From Membranipora membranacea (Eukaryota > Bryozoa > Gymnolaemata > Cheilostomatida > Membraniporidae): 64,000 bases of DNA. The DNA lies in NCBI GenBank assembly GCA_914767715.1, contig OU612072.1, positions 14,756,001 through 14,820,000 on the forward strand. Direction: 5' to 3'. Below, piece by piece: positions 24,524-38,400 of the stretch (positions are counted from its first letter, which is position 1; every line of letters starts with the position of its first letter). Under the pieces are notes generated by a model. It had not been told where the DNA came from. It was given only the letters and a program-made list of their open reading frames with translations, and searched no databases. Position numbers and translations under genes: made by a program.

Positions 24524-24555
24524 TCACAGAGTAAGGATATATCCTTACTCTGTGA
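24524..24555. repeat. Short palindrome, family TCACAGAGTAAGGAT, copy 2
   Basis: A perfect 32-bp palindrome, TCACAGAGTAAGGATA followed by its inverse, flanked on both sides by TATAC, a possible 5-bp target duplication. Confidence 0.7.
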
Positions 24556-24946
24556 TATACTTGAAGACTATAGTAATCACAGGAGGAAATTGACACAGAC
24601 TTGACTTGGGTTTTAACAGCTAGCTAACGTTTACTCAACCTCATTAGCGAAAGTTTGAACTAGCTAAAATTAAGTCATCTTCAATTAGCAAAACCCAACA
24701 TTAGCTTATATTTACTTCTCCAGTGTATCATTTTTCATGGTGCAAGTTTTATTTATGCTCTTATTAACCTATATTGTGAGAATATTGTTAGATTGTGTAC
24801 TGATTTTTCTCGTCACAGTAATAAGGAAAAGGTTACATTGTCTAATTTCTTCTGTCAGTAGGCATGGGAAGCCGAAAAGCAGTTTACTTGTTTACTTCAA
24901 CATTTTTAGTTAGTGTTGAAACCTACTTGTTGATTTTCTGTTACAG

Positions 24947-25064
24947 GTTAATTTGATCCCATGAGTCTATAAAAAGTTGTAAATGTATCAGCTCCCGGAT
25001 ATAGGCCTAAGGAAGTAGAAAGGGGACAGTGTTTGAAGTCTCAACATCTTTACAGCTTAATGAG
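24947..25064 (+). other. Candidate non-coding leader exon
   Basis: Acceptor TTTTCTGTTACAG and donor GAG|GTGAGT bound 118 nt with stops in all frames. It lies 1.1 kb upstream of the first coding exon of DAAM on the same strand and is the most likely untranslated exon seen. Confidence 0.35.
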
Positions 25065-25599
25065 GTGAGTAGTTCATGTTGAACTGTCTACTTGATGCTA
25101 GTTGGTGCAGAATCCGTTGTGACTTCAAGCAACCATTGAATGAACTTAATAAAGAAATATGCTTGTCATGGATATATGTGATAGGATGTGGTATATGCCA
25201 AACCGTAGTGCATATTTCAAGACCATGAACATGTAAAACATTGAAATTGTTGTATTGGTTACTTCATACTCCGTGTAGGCCTATTAGTAGTCTATTTCGG
25301 TCGACTATGTAATAAGGATGAGCCCACCTGATGCTGAAATCTTCTTTTTTTACTGATTCATATTAGAAGTTCCTCTTTTTAAAAATAATCCCCACACAAT
25401 GAATAAATGTAAGAGATAAGTAGCCATATTCTAACTCTGTACTAGATATAGTCTCTGTTCTAACTCTGTAGAGGAAGCTGAAGTCATAAATATAAAATAA
25501 TTCAGCTTCCTGGTTTTACTACTTACCTGTCTATAGCCACCTTGAGAAACTGACTAGTAGCGTAGGAGCAAGGAGGGTGGGATATACTCCCACCCTCAC

Positions 25600-26015
25600 T
25601 GGTACAAGTAGGAAGGGAGGAATCAAAGTGCAGGCAATTGTGATCAAACTTCGTCGAATGTTTTCATCATGAGAAACACTCAGCTGAGCTCATGCTTACC
25701 TACTGGACTGGCCTAGATCAAGTTTGATCCGATTTGCTTGCTTTTGGAGTAGCTCCTCTCCGAGCTAGTGGCGTCCAGGTAGGGAGGGAGGTACTCAAAG
25801 TACAGGCAATTCGGATCAAAGTTGATCATATTTTTCTGTCTAGAGAAGCATTCAGCTGAGCGCGTTCTTACCTACTGGACTTGCCTAGAACTATTTTGAT
25901 CTGATTTGCCTGCTTTTGGTGTAGCTCCTCTTCAAGCTAGCAGTATATCAGCAGAAAGTGAGCTACTCAAAATGGTACAAATTGGATCAAGCTCGATCTA
26001 ATAATCATCTCGGTG
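25600..26015. repeat. 172-bp tandem repeat, two full copies and a partial third
   Basis: The landmark CAAAGTGCAGGCAATT recurs at 25624, 25796 and, degraded, at 25968, exactly 172 bp apart. Each unit also contains CAGCTGAGC and TTACCTACTGGACT. Confidence 0.7.
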
Positions 26016-26354
26016 CCTGTGTGTGGAGAGTTATTTGGTGATATTTTACGATCAGCCAATGCTAAGGAACACAACAATGATGAATTTAAAGTTTGCTGCT
26101 GCTGTTTCTTGTTTTCTCATAATCTCATGATGGATACTCAAGCACCTGCATGTGTTTGTGTCTGATATCCATTGTAACACCATAAAGGACTGTCTTCCCT
26201 TTTACCAGGTGCTGAATACCATCACCCCACCTGGATAATACACTGACTCATACACACATACACTGCTACATAGGATATACATATAAATGTAGTCAGGGAG
26301 ACCAGGATATTGACTCCTCAACATTGGTGAATTAATTCTAAGGATTACATCATT

Positions 26355-26426
26355 ATGTCTGCGATGGCTGCCACTTCCTTCCAGAACCTCTCCTCACAGA
26401 TGAATCTTGTCGATGACTCAGATACT
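26355..26426 (+). CDS. DAAM: DAAM first coding exon (distal start)
   Basis: It encodes [20 protein letters not shown] plus DSDT and ends in phase 0 at a GTAAGT donor. The exon probably begins at the acceptor at 26208 (TTTTACCAG), giving 146 nt of leader within it. The peptide is not conserved with vertebrate DAAM N-termini. Confidence 0.75.
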
Positions 26427-29400
26427 GTAAGTATTATAGGTTAGAAGTTTTAGCATAGAAATTTTATTTTCGTAATTTTGTCAAAGGCAAATTACAAAGT
26501 ACAGTGGAAACGAGGCTTTGTCATATAATACTGTTTAAAATCTTTACACTTTACGTGGCACAAAACCCTCCAAAATTCTGTTGGTTCTTGACCTACACTC
26601 AAAATTCGTTGGCGCAGCCGTTTTTATTTACAAATAACAATTAATAATGTCTGTTGTGACACCTTCTTTTATAGAAGAAGTACCCACGAAAGGTAGGAAC
26701 ATTTAAATTTGACCTTGACCTGTCTCACTTAGATCCTGTCTCTCTGCATGTAACCTTGTCTTTGTGCCCTGATCTTATGCATGCACTATAGACTCATTCT
26801 TACAACTCTATGAGACAAGACATATTTTCTCAGTATGACACATTAACTATACTGGTTGTCCCCTCTTTAGACATGGGTACACAATTCCAACAAAAGTCAC
26901 TCAGAAATTTTAACTTGTGCCTATTAGCTGCTTTTCATCGTGCAATGGTTCTTTACTGAATCTTACATGGATATAAGCTTTCTCTCTCCTTCCGTTCTGT
27001 ACACTTGGTGAGGCACTGGATTCTGGAGTAGTTTAAAATCGAATTGGTTGCATTGCATTGGTACCGGCCTTTTCTTCATTCTGGGTAATCACAATAATAT
27101 CAGGCAGTGGTACGGCTTACAGGTATGAGGTACATTTTGCTATGAACGGTGGGACATTTGACATGGTTTTTTTTGTGCAAGTGTTTATTGTCTTATTATT
27201 GCAAGAAGAATAAGGTTTTTAAAAAGTTACTAAAAATTACAAAGGGGCTTATCAGATAGTTCGAAACTAGAGTTCAGCACTCTGTAGTCCCCGACAGCAG
27301 AGCTGTGCCGCCAAGGGAACAAAAGGCAAACAATCAACTTCCATTTAGCTCCCACAGGCGAGCCGCCAATTGCCTCCCGAAGACCCCACGAGGGAGATCC
27401 TGAAGGTCCCAAGCAAGCTCACCAAAGAGGTTACAGGCATATTATTATCAGCATCCTAATACTTCCATCGTAGGACCTGATAAGCCATTATGTATATTGT
27501 TATATGCCATGTAGCTGTCCATAGGATTCAGTTTAAATGATTACTTGGTAGTTTGTGTTTTCTTCTTCCGCTCTTCTGATTCCCCATATACTACATAATT
27601 ATTATATTCTATGTCTCTATTTGAAAGCCTCTTATTTGGCCCAGGTCTTTGTGATCAGTGTGCTTCCTATTGCAGCTCATGTTCTCTGTTGCTACTGCTA
27701 TCCATTCCTTGTTTTCGTAATATATACTATTCTATTCACTGTTCTGATTATTGAACTAGGAGTTGCTCCCTCTATATTCATGTCTTGACAAATCCTTGAA
27801 ACTCTATGTGCCAAATTTCAATCAAACCTGATCAAACTCAACTATCGCCTTGCTTTTATGTGGTAGCCTTTGTGTCGCTAAACTCTCCTATTCATATACT
27901 TGATGAGATGCCATGTTGCTCCACATGCATGCTCCCACAACTCAAAATCAACTGACCCTCTACCTTGAATCTTATTGCATTTGAGATAAATCTTCTCACG
28001 TTGACTGGCGATTATCAAGTTAGAGCCAATTGGCCTGCATTTCGGGTCGCATCAATTCTACTGGAAGGCCATTAGGGACCAACTTCAAATGCAGTCTTAT
28101 TATATCAAACATGATCTAGCGTTGAGATGCCTCATATGAAAGATTTTGCTCCTTTTAACGAATTAACGATGTATTCAATAGGCATCCTGTATCAGCATCT
28201 AAGATACCTTATTTATGACTAATGCTTAAATTTGTCTTCAACTCTTCCATAACAGGCAGCATGCTTCATCTCAACCTATTTTAAATCAGCACTATATCTC
28301 TTATCGTGTCATGTTTCTGTCTCAAAGCGTTAAGTCACTCTCGTTGATTTAGGAAGTCTCATTTCTTAGTATCCTTCAACGAATATCAGTATAAAGTTGA
28401 GACAGCTATGGGACCGTTCAGTCATGGGTCATATGAATGTAAGCTGAAACCCCTAATTTAAGTTGATGATGATTTGTTAGAATTTTCTGGTTTTCACACT
28501 TCAGTGGCACTGTAAACAACATCCATTAGGCTCTTGTGTCCATAATTAAGTTTTGCAGCAATAAGTATCATGTTTTCTCTTGTAATCTCAATAGTAAATC
28601 ATTACTTTCATTGACAGATTTCTCAATTTACTCTGAAAACTTTCAAGTTTATTCTCAGCTTTCAAAAGAAGCGATTGGATTAATTTAAATTGCTAGCTGA
28701 ACATGGGTCAATTATATCCGTAGCCTCAGAATCCTTACCACAATAACAACCAATAAGTAAGGGTGTCCTGAGTTGACCCCCAAACCAAGCGTGCTAAGCG
28801 AATCATCAGCGTATCGTCTAACTAGTTATTATAATAGCAATCATTACAACTCAGCCATCTGCCCTCAATCTATCCATGTCCTATTTATCACACTGGAACT
28901 TGTATGTCACTGATACAAACGTTTATCAAACATAGAGGTGTACTTTGGATCTTGCTTGTGAGTTGAACACAAGCTGCGGGTATTTAGTGCAGTGACCAGC
29001 AGTAATTCGTTGACCTAAAATTAAAAAAAGAGGCAGCCGGTTTGTTCGCAGGCAATCGACATTACTGCGTCACATGAAAGGATATTCCGAGCTCACATCT
29101 AAATTAAGGATTATTGTCTGCGACACGGATCTAAACTCTGAGAATCTCCTGTGACTGGTCTCGCTGAAAGGATTGGCATTCGGTTCGTATTGTCAAGATT
29201 AATTCGACTCACATAAGCTAATTGTAGCATTACGTCAATGAAAGTCTGGTGTATTTTGATGCTATTGTTACGTGACTGAGCTTGAAATTGATGCTCATCT
29301 CGCAGGGTTTGTACTACAGTCTGTCACTGTCATTTTGAGGCATTGAAAAGACGACAGTACGATCGCTTGTCATTTGATTATGTATCAGCTGTATCGAGAT

Positions 29401-32400
29401 GGTGTGTGACTTATCTTGATTTCATCCTACACATCCACCTCTCATTTGAGACGTGATGGAAGCTGACACTACAGACTGGTTTTTGGATATGTCTATCTTG
29501 GTTTGTGATACCTAACTTTTCATCAGAACTTTATTGTGTTCATTGTGAATGTACTTTACTATATACACCTGCTACATGAAACAACTGTTGACTATGGTTA
29601 TCATGATATACTACAGCAGGGTCACCAATCGTTCACCTCTGACATTTCAATAGCATCCTTTCATTCGGTTAACCCTCTCTCAGTTTTGACTTGAAATCTT
29701 GCAAATATCAGAATGGTTATTATGGAATACCTTGCTTTCGGTTAACCGTTTCCCAGTTTTTGACTTATGTGGATTTGAAAGTCGATGCCTCAATACTATG
29801 ACACTTGGTAGTTTGTTTGTGAGATTATTGACATCGTTGACCTTGTTTGTGTCACACAGCGGTTCCGGTTAATCAGTGCCTGATGATGATGATGATGATG
29901 ATGAGGCTGGTTTGTTAATTAGACCCATCAGAGGCTGCGGTCTCCGAGATGTTGCAATAAACAAATCTTTGATCTGATAACACACACTGTAGGTGACAGC
30001 TTTTTGTGTGCTATTTTTAGCTTGCTGCAGTTTAAGCTTGACAAATCTATGCAAGTGCTCTCAGAGGCAATGACAAACTTTAGCAGGTGCCCTGGTGTCC
30101 AAATTCAAAAACTTACCATGATGTTACTTGTGATTGTTACTATGAGTTTACGCTTGACGTGTATCTAATATCTGTTAGGCTTGTAGCTAAAAGTGCTGTC
30201 AATGGGGTAGCCCAAATTGTAGTAAGATAACACATGATCATTAAATATGCTGGTATCGTAACTGTCGTAACAGCAGCCAGTTTAGGATGTTTCGACATGG
30301 AGATTGTAATTAATACTGTCATTTTTCATTATCAATTCGTGAACTTTTGCCTCTTTTCCTAGCATGGTTGAATCACTCCTTGATTGAATCTGAACTCTAG
30401 GGCAAATCCTGTTTCCTTTAGCTTGGTTACTAAATTCAACGTCTAGTTGTTTATTTTTGAGTATTGGACATATCAAAATAATGGTTTTACTAGCCAAGTG
30501 ACTCGTTTGTGGCATTCCATCATTATCAAACATTCCTCTCCTGTTTAGTACGGGAATGCCACAAACTCACTATCTCAGATATTTGAAAACTTTAGCTATC
30601 TTAGTGACCAGACAGGAGACAGGGTGAATTGTGTCCCACACTGAGGACTCAGACATAAGACATCCGTTTGAACACCTATGAACTTATGAGCCTCTATCCT
30701 AATCAGTGACCAATTACATAACAATAGTAGATTAAATTTACATTAGTTGAGTTTATCTGTCATGCAATTTGGTACTTTTATCCATTCCCCTATCTTTCTG
30801 TGGTGCATCAGTCTACTGTCAGACAATAGTAGAAGAATGATGGTGCCCTTAGATTGACAGTAGCCAAGTAGCTTCTGGACTAATGACCATTGTCAGAACA
30901 TCTCTTTGCGTGGAATCCCCAGGAAGATGAATTGCAGAGGTTTCCTTCGGGTTGAATCTTGAAAGGCTATGTCGTTGGGATTCCCTTCCCACGAATTTGA
31001 TCTCAGAAGGCTAAGCATACTGGTACATCATTCACTGGAAAATATTTGAATTCTGACATAGGGCACCTGCTAAAGTTTGTCATTAGTTCATGGAGCACCT
31101 GCATAGATTGTCAATAGGTAAGCCTATCCCTGAATCCCCTGAGTTTGCTCTGCTGGCTTTGAATCAAATATCGGAACTTGGGATGAGTCTCAAGTATTTG
31201 AATTCATCAACGTGAATCCTACACTATTATTGTGCTGGCTGTTTGTTTGTTATTACTAATCGTTTACTGTCTCATCATAATTTGATACTGGCCATAAAAA
31301 CAACATTCTGCTGGCTATAAAGAAAAGGTCTGATACTGTAATAGTGTAGTGACTAATAATAGTCAAGGATCATTGACATTTCATTGATTCGAACATTAGG
31401 TGGAGTGTTTGCCTGATGAATGCCACACTTTCAGTGCTATGATTGTGATCTGTCTACTAAGTGTTTGAACGTTCAACAACTTACCACTCTTGGTGGAGAT
31501 TTTATAGCCTGTTGCTCCTACTCTAGTAGTTGTCGATTGCAGGCGGAATGGGTGTACCCCGAGTATAGGCTCTGGACCGGATCATAATTAGAATAGTGGA
31601 TTTTCACAGGAGATTTTTAGTGCCTGGGTTTGACACAAATTGTAGCCTTCAAGTCTTGCAATTATCCTAATTCATTTGGAAAATGAAAGGTTAGGCTTCA
31701 CGTTTGAATTCAAGGCGGTTCCATTGGGTAGGGTTTAGCTATCTAACTCCCAAGGTACTTTGTACCTCGTTTCCCATTCATGCAGATAGATGGTTGTTGC
31801 CATATTATCTCTGACCCTTATTGCTACAGTTTAATGGTATCTTGTACTGTGAACTTAACTTTCATTGCCCTCATTCTCAAATCCTTGACCCCAAATGACC
31901 ACTATTTTTGATATTTCAAAGTAAATAAATTGATTCAACAAACAAGATAATAGGTCATCAACAGCCATACTGGTGGGTGTCACCTATTTTGGGTCCACTG
32001 CACGGGTTTCACAATCCCATCATATTTTTAGAGTACAGCGTTAATCCTAGGCTACCATTCCATTTCTCCAGACTAGGCCTACTTATGGTTCTTCAGATCT
32101 GAGTTCTGCGGTCTGGAATTTTCCCTGCCATCAATCACCAGAGAGATTTATTGCCATTGATGGCTGGGAGGCGTTTTGTTCCATGAATCATTCGGAAGGT
32201 CGTCGCCAGTTTGCCCGTCAGATCAAGAAGAAACTCTCAGTTGACAGGCAGTTTTAAGGGCTCTTTTCTTTCTTTGGTCGTCAGACCCGGACTTACGCAT
32301 TAAGTTTTTCAAGCTTTATCCTAAATCTGCGAACCACTGTGCCAAAATGATGGAAGGTAAGATTAAGACAAGTTATGCGCCATTGGACAGAGTCTGTTAC

Positions 32401-35400
32401 ATAATTTTAAGTAAGACCTTCCCTTGAACTCTCGTATACTCTCTAATTTTCACTGGTCCATTTGCTAACACTGATCCTTTCTTTGTTGCAAAATTTGGTA
32501 CGATAATTGCAGTGCTGAAATATTGGCGAATAATTCTTTGTTTGGCGAGAAGATGTTCATTTTGAATTCGGAAAATACCAGAACACTCAAATCTCCTGGG
32601 TACCCTCAAGAGTTAAAACTTCAATTATCGTCAGCCTCAGAATTAATTCTCTTTCTTTCTGCTAGAGATCTAGTTTGCTGATGCTTTTTATTGATTCCCT
32701 CTTAGCTCAACTTGCTAAAACTACTCCAGACTGCTTGTTGAGACTTGAAATGCATCAAGCAGCAGCTGCTAACAAATTTGCCCAACTTCCAGTGGCTAAT
32801 ATTCAAAATCGACTTTTTATAACCAGATTTTGACATTCAGGAAACACAAGTAAAAGCAGATGTTTTATCTTGGGTCAGACTCGAGGGTAAACAAACGATA
32901 AGAGAGAAATTCAAGTTGATAAACATTAATGACCAAAAGGGCACTCCTAATAATTAATCCCCAAGCTATCTATGCCTAAGGACTAAGCATCGATAGCAAG
33001 CATTTTCAGCTTGATGGCATTCTTGTGAAATTGCTTGTATTCAGGCCAACAACCTTGCACAATGAGCTCCTTGGATAGGGGAGGCAAGAGTTTAGGGAGG
33101 GGGGGGGGGTCTGACTAGGGAGAGGGAGTTCATTGGTTTATGTCTATCGGTTTACCTAAAGTAGAGGTATTTCATTGTTCAGGCACTACAGTCGAATATC
33201 TCTTCGAACTTTTGACTTGTTATTTCTGCAAACTTTCTACTCTCCATTTCTTATTGAGTGAGCATTGTTTCATATGACCTGACATTGCTTTATACCTATA
33301 AATTGAACTGTCCAAATACTTGTGACCCCTGGGCTGTCAATCACTGATATCAGGTATTATAAGCAGTAGTTATTTTTCTGCATGTGAACTGTCAGATGAA
33401 AGTCTAGTCGGATTAAGTTTATCTTTGTCGAGATTGGCATTTGAGTATGATCACTGTCAGCATAGTTTATGCGCTGAGAGAATCCTCAGTTATGAGGTTA
33501 TTATGAGCAGGTTTGGTCATTGAAAAGGTTCCAAGTCTCATCAGGCCCCTTGCAAGCGCTTGAGTAAGGAGCATGGAGTCTTGTACTTCTTGGAGTTGTT
33601 GTTGACAGAAAGTGCATCGAATTCTGCTCGGAGTTCTTGCAACTTTTGAACATGTGGTAGCTGTTGTATTGAATATATTTTGATGATGACCAGCGGCTAC
33701 CTTTCAAACATTGGATAACCTAAATATCATAATCAACATGTCCCACTGTGTTTTTGGGATTATTCTTGCTTATGTTGCTACATCAAAAGCTTTGCGCTTG
33801 TTTTAACCCGAGGGCATTGCAGAATTACAGCATGAGAGCGCTAGAATGTAAATTTGCTTGTCCTCGTAAGATGTATGTCTCTTACGCACTAGATCAGACC
33901 TATTTCACTTTCCATTAGCAAGTAAGTAGCGATACATAACCAAGTGAAAATCGTTGGTTATGGAGTTGGTCAATGATTATAGTGTTTTCATAGCCAAGCC
34001 ATTTTAATTTTACGCATGTGCACACAAGAATGCCATTAGGCTTATAGTCCTGATGTAAAATTAATGCACATTTCAATTAGCAGTGCTTGGTCTGAGCTAA
34101 ATTTAATTTCACTAGTTTAATACATGCAGAACTAACTGACAAGTATTAGCAAGTGCTCTAGCTTTGTGTGATAAACTCTTTCCTGATGGTTTATTGGGTT
34201 TTATACAGTTTGGATTGTGCACATAGTTAACTAATTTGGACACTCTAATGATTTGATATATCGTATTGCTTTTACTACAAATATTGAATATGTCATAGTA
34301 TAACATGGAATATGATAGAGGTGAATTCGTAAAGCCATTACGATACTGTATAGCAACCTTAGTGAGCACTAGAGTGCTGACAGTGATAACTTGCGCCATG
34401 TTTGGAGTTGCCTACTTTGAAGAACATGGAATTACGACTCCACCTCACCAACTTCAAAATGGCTTTTTCAGTACATTTCTTTGCGTGTAAAGGTACATTG
34501 AAATAAATTGCCCAATTTTAATTGATCAGAATTGTCCAGTCATAGCTAAACTAATTATCATGCAAGAACAATGTTAGTTTGGTGAACAGGAATCAATGAT
34601 CGGAATTCATGGCTTTCAGGATGTTCACATACTATCGAAAGTGAATTGATCGTTATTATTCTAAAGTGTCTGGTTGCCTTTTGAGGTTCAATACATCGGA
34701 ACAATACTCAAACTTATTAGTGACTATTTTTTACTCCTTTGATACCTAGTCATTTTATGTAACAGGAATGCAGTTGAATGGGCATTCTGAATTAGCTTTG
34801 TCCCTAGGGCTCAGCGTTGTTCCGATTTAAAAAGAAGTGACATTCGACTCTGGAATATTTGATATTGTCACTCTTAGAACTTTTAAGCAGAGAAAGGGAC
34901 AGCTTTCCAAATGAATACCAGATACCATTTGCTTGCCAGCTGCGCGTTCGGTCCTCCAATGGCTACAGTCGTAACAACGGTGAGTGTGGTTTCACCCTAG
35001 CATCCATCACAGTTTTCGTAGTTTTCAGTTCAGTTGCCCACCTTTCTACTGCTTCTATGGGGAAACTCAGAAAGAAGACACCAAACAGTTACACCGAATA
35101 CCTCTCTGTATTATTATCTTGTTTTGTGGTTTTTCACAATAATGGGTATTTTGATCCCTTCTATCTGTTGCGCGCTCATCGTTTGTGAAGTTTAATGGTT
35201 TCAATATTGCTCATCAATTGGTTATTCATTGAGCAAATTCTTTGCTTCGCCGCAGTCAGTGTAAGACACTTATTTGATGCCAACGAGTTGACCTGACCTT
35301 ATACACCATTGCACTCTGCGAAAATAGCTACTGTGGGGTCGCTGTGGAGCTGCTATGATAGTACCAGTATAATATTCAACTTGTGTGTCATCGAGGCGTG

Positions 35401-38400
35401 ATTTCTGTACAGAAAATACCAAACTGTCGTATGAAATAAGTTTGTAGTGTGAAGTTTTGTGTGCAAGCAACCAATTACTAGACCTTGGAAACTTAGCTTG
35501 CAAAGGATTGCATTCACGCTCAAAATATGCAAATTTGGACTGTGTGTTAAAAATCTTCAGTTGAGAGTTTGTTGGATCTTCTGGCTGCAAAATGCAACCG
35601 TTTACTATGGATTTACAGTACCGCTGGAGGCATGTAAGTATTGCTTTGGTTTCTCGTGCGAGTTCTTCTTCATCCTCAAAGTTACAGATCTTCAAAGCGC
35701 CTAACTCTGCATTCCTTGAATTTCGCAGGTTTATCGCCTCAGTCAAACTTGATTATTTCACAACAAACAGCACCATAGTAGTTTATTACCTCGATTTTAA
35801 TGCCTACTTCATCATTATTATATTCATGATGCTGATGACTAATTAAAAATTTGCCAGGTTTGGATAATCCTGCGTCTGCATTCCTGTAGGGTGCGGCTGT
35901 TTACTAGCTACGCCTGTTTCTCAACCAACTTTTTAGGGGGCGTGTGCACATCCCTCCCAACCCCTCAATACAAGCAGTTGTTTGTGCAACCATCCTGCAG
36001 AGTGGTGTTATTAGCTTAGATCAATCTGGTGTCTGCTTCTGGTAAAAAGCCTCAGGTCTGCTGTTATCCCTCAAACAAAGGGCGTGCACTCAGAGCCCGA
36101 AGGCCTCACTAAAAATAACTGAGCTATTTCAAACTGTTTTCTATTTCTAATAAGAAACAACCTGTATATATTGAAACAGGGCATCCTCCTCTCCTTTGCA
36201 CCTAAGCAACACCATAATACAGTTATATGTGCATCAGGCAGCCAGGCAGCATACAGAGCAGCGTTTAGCACCTCTAATGAATCGTCTTGTTTGCAATTCA
36301 ATCAAGACTAGTGTAGTCGTGAGAAATCAATGAAAGCGTTTATCATTGATTGAGTAAAAGCTTTTCTCGTCTACTGCCGAATGTATGGGGAGTGAGTAAT
36401 ACTAGTTTGGATAGATGGATTACACATTCATCGGCTGGTCGATGAAGTCTCGCTACCTGTAAAACGTTTAGTCGCAGAGGTGCTTTCGTTTCGCTGCACT
36501 TTGCTTGGATTTTAACAGCTGAGTATTTTGGATAATATGGCGGCTTTGACTCTCTCTAACAGGGTAAGAAAAGTTGAGTTTGATCAGATGCATGAAAGTG
36601 AGTTCTTCTGCAAAGGTATCAAAGGGTTTCCAAATGTGGGTAATCATCATCATACTAGGCCTCCATATATTGCTCTCGGATGTCAGTTTGTAAAATATCA
36701 CAACTCAAATCTGGCACTTTCATTAGAATTATCATCATTATCTTTGATCTGCATGCAGGTTGCTGACAGATTGAATCTTTGATCTGCATGATTTATATGT
36801 TGAGATCAGGTCAGCATAATCTCTGTGCCGCATTGTTGGTTTCGGCATGCTACCGAACATTTTTATTAACGTGTAAATCTCCAAATTCACCTTATTATAA
36901 CCAAAAGTTTGCATCCCTTGGCGTTTTTTGGGTTTCTTTAGGAAGTTTTTGTTGCGCAGACAGGATGTTTAAAGTTTTAGTGCAGCTCCCAATGAGTGTC
37001 AAAGTGTCATGTACGATATTGCCAAAAAATGATCTATTTTGGCACCTGTGGCTGTTGGAATTCTTTTTTTATTGCTTTTTTGAGTATTTGGTCATGGTAA
37101 CTACCTTAAAATACTTGCAGCATGGTTATCAGGCATCAAGCCAAGATATGCACATTAAACATAAAGCCTTCCTGTTCATAATAAGATCATGCAGGCTTTC
37201 CAAAGAGGAATAGTAGTCGGGGATCCCGGTCAAAAGTGTCCAATGGCTGATTCCTTGGTTTGGTCTTACAGTAATTATAGCGCTCAAACTTTGCCGGGAT
37301 AGCTGGTAGTTGCATTCCATTATCTGCCACTTTCACCACCAGTGGTGTTACAGCTTTTAGTGGGGGAACACTTCTTTACACAGTCTCCACTTTGCATTAG
37401 TAAGATACAGGAAAAAACCTATTACCTGCCTCATCAACTGCAGTGATTTTCCGTTTGAAGTTTCTATCTTCTAAAATGTCAGCGTTCATCTGTTCATTAA
37501 TTTCATCCATTAGAGCAGTTTGTTACACAATGCACATTCATTCTGGCTTTTAATTATGCAGCATTCTTTGACAGCAGTTGGCTGTTTTATCAGATCATAA
37601 GATGTTATCAATGCTCTCTAGGTATTTCGCCGCTGAGGGCAGGGCGGCTGTGCTGAATTCTACCCAACCTGATTCATTTAAGCAGCAGCTGATTAGGACG
37701 TCTGCAAGTTCATGCCTGCTATTATGTTTTGGTGCAAGATGCAAACTTGTAATTAAAATGCAAGTGTGACTCCCTCCTTATGGCTTTACTGAAGCTTGCA
37801 TAGAATCGATGAGATTTTACTAATGAGTCAGATCTAGGGGAACAGTTCATATAGGATGGGTCGATCCTGTAATTAACTTTCTGTAAGGCTTCCTAGATGA
37901 AGCCAAGGTATTCTCACTTTGCCGCAGATATTATGACATACTATCACTACTGTTGGGGAAGATATATGCATGGTTTTCAGTATTCTGGTTATAGTTTAGC
38001 TAACTGCAGGGAATTTTCATTTTAGCGTCTTCTTCATAAAGTATTTAGCCATGGATAATCCAAGCGATGGGACTGGATTTATAGCATTCAACATCACTGT
38101 TTTCCTCTTCTTGCCTCCATCGCTGTTTATTCAACACCCACAATGCATCACTTTACTCTTTGCACCTTTGGGAATCCTGTAAAGTCCAGGGTCTAAGACC
38201 TGCAGAACTGATGACACAAGCAAAAGTACATTAGGCACGCTTTGGAACAGGTTAATTGGGTATTAGAAGAGTTAATTCTTCTCACTATAAACAGTGCCTG
38301 AGCTCTCAGACAAGCTAAAAATGGTGTCTTAATTCCCAGACAGTCTCAAGTAGCATGCCACCGTAGCCCAGAGAGTATATCACATCACAGTTGATGTTTT

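Larger units (their letters stand above)
10444..26208. other. 15.8-kb region without a recognisable coding gene
   Basis: No frame here shows a known protein or a chain of phase-compatible coding exons; the longest open frames (for example 16835-17224) look like chance. The region holds a tandem array (11990-12960), a tRNA-like element (17812-17888), small palindromes, a 172-bp tandem repeat (25600-26015), and recurrent GCTAGCTAAC-rich segments near 19750, 23670 and 24600. Spliced-looking non-coding exons suggest that part of it is the 5' leader and introns of DAAM. Confidence 0.5.

Noticed and set aside
35270-35746. Treating the 158-codon minus-strand frame as a gene in the feature list
   Set aside because: No recognisable motif, no splice partners and overlapping open frames on the other strand; kept only as a weak finding.
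36779-37213. 144-codon plus-strand frame
   Set aside because: Hydrophobic, cysteine-rich low-GC composition typical of chance frames; no family similarity.
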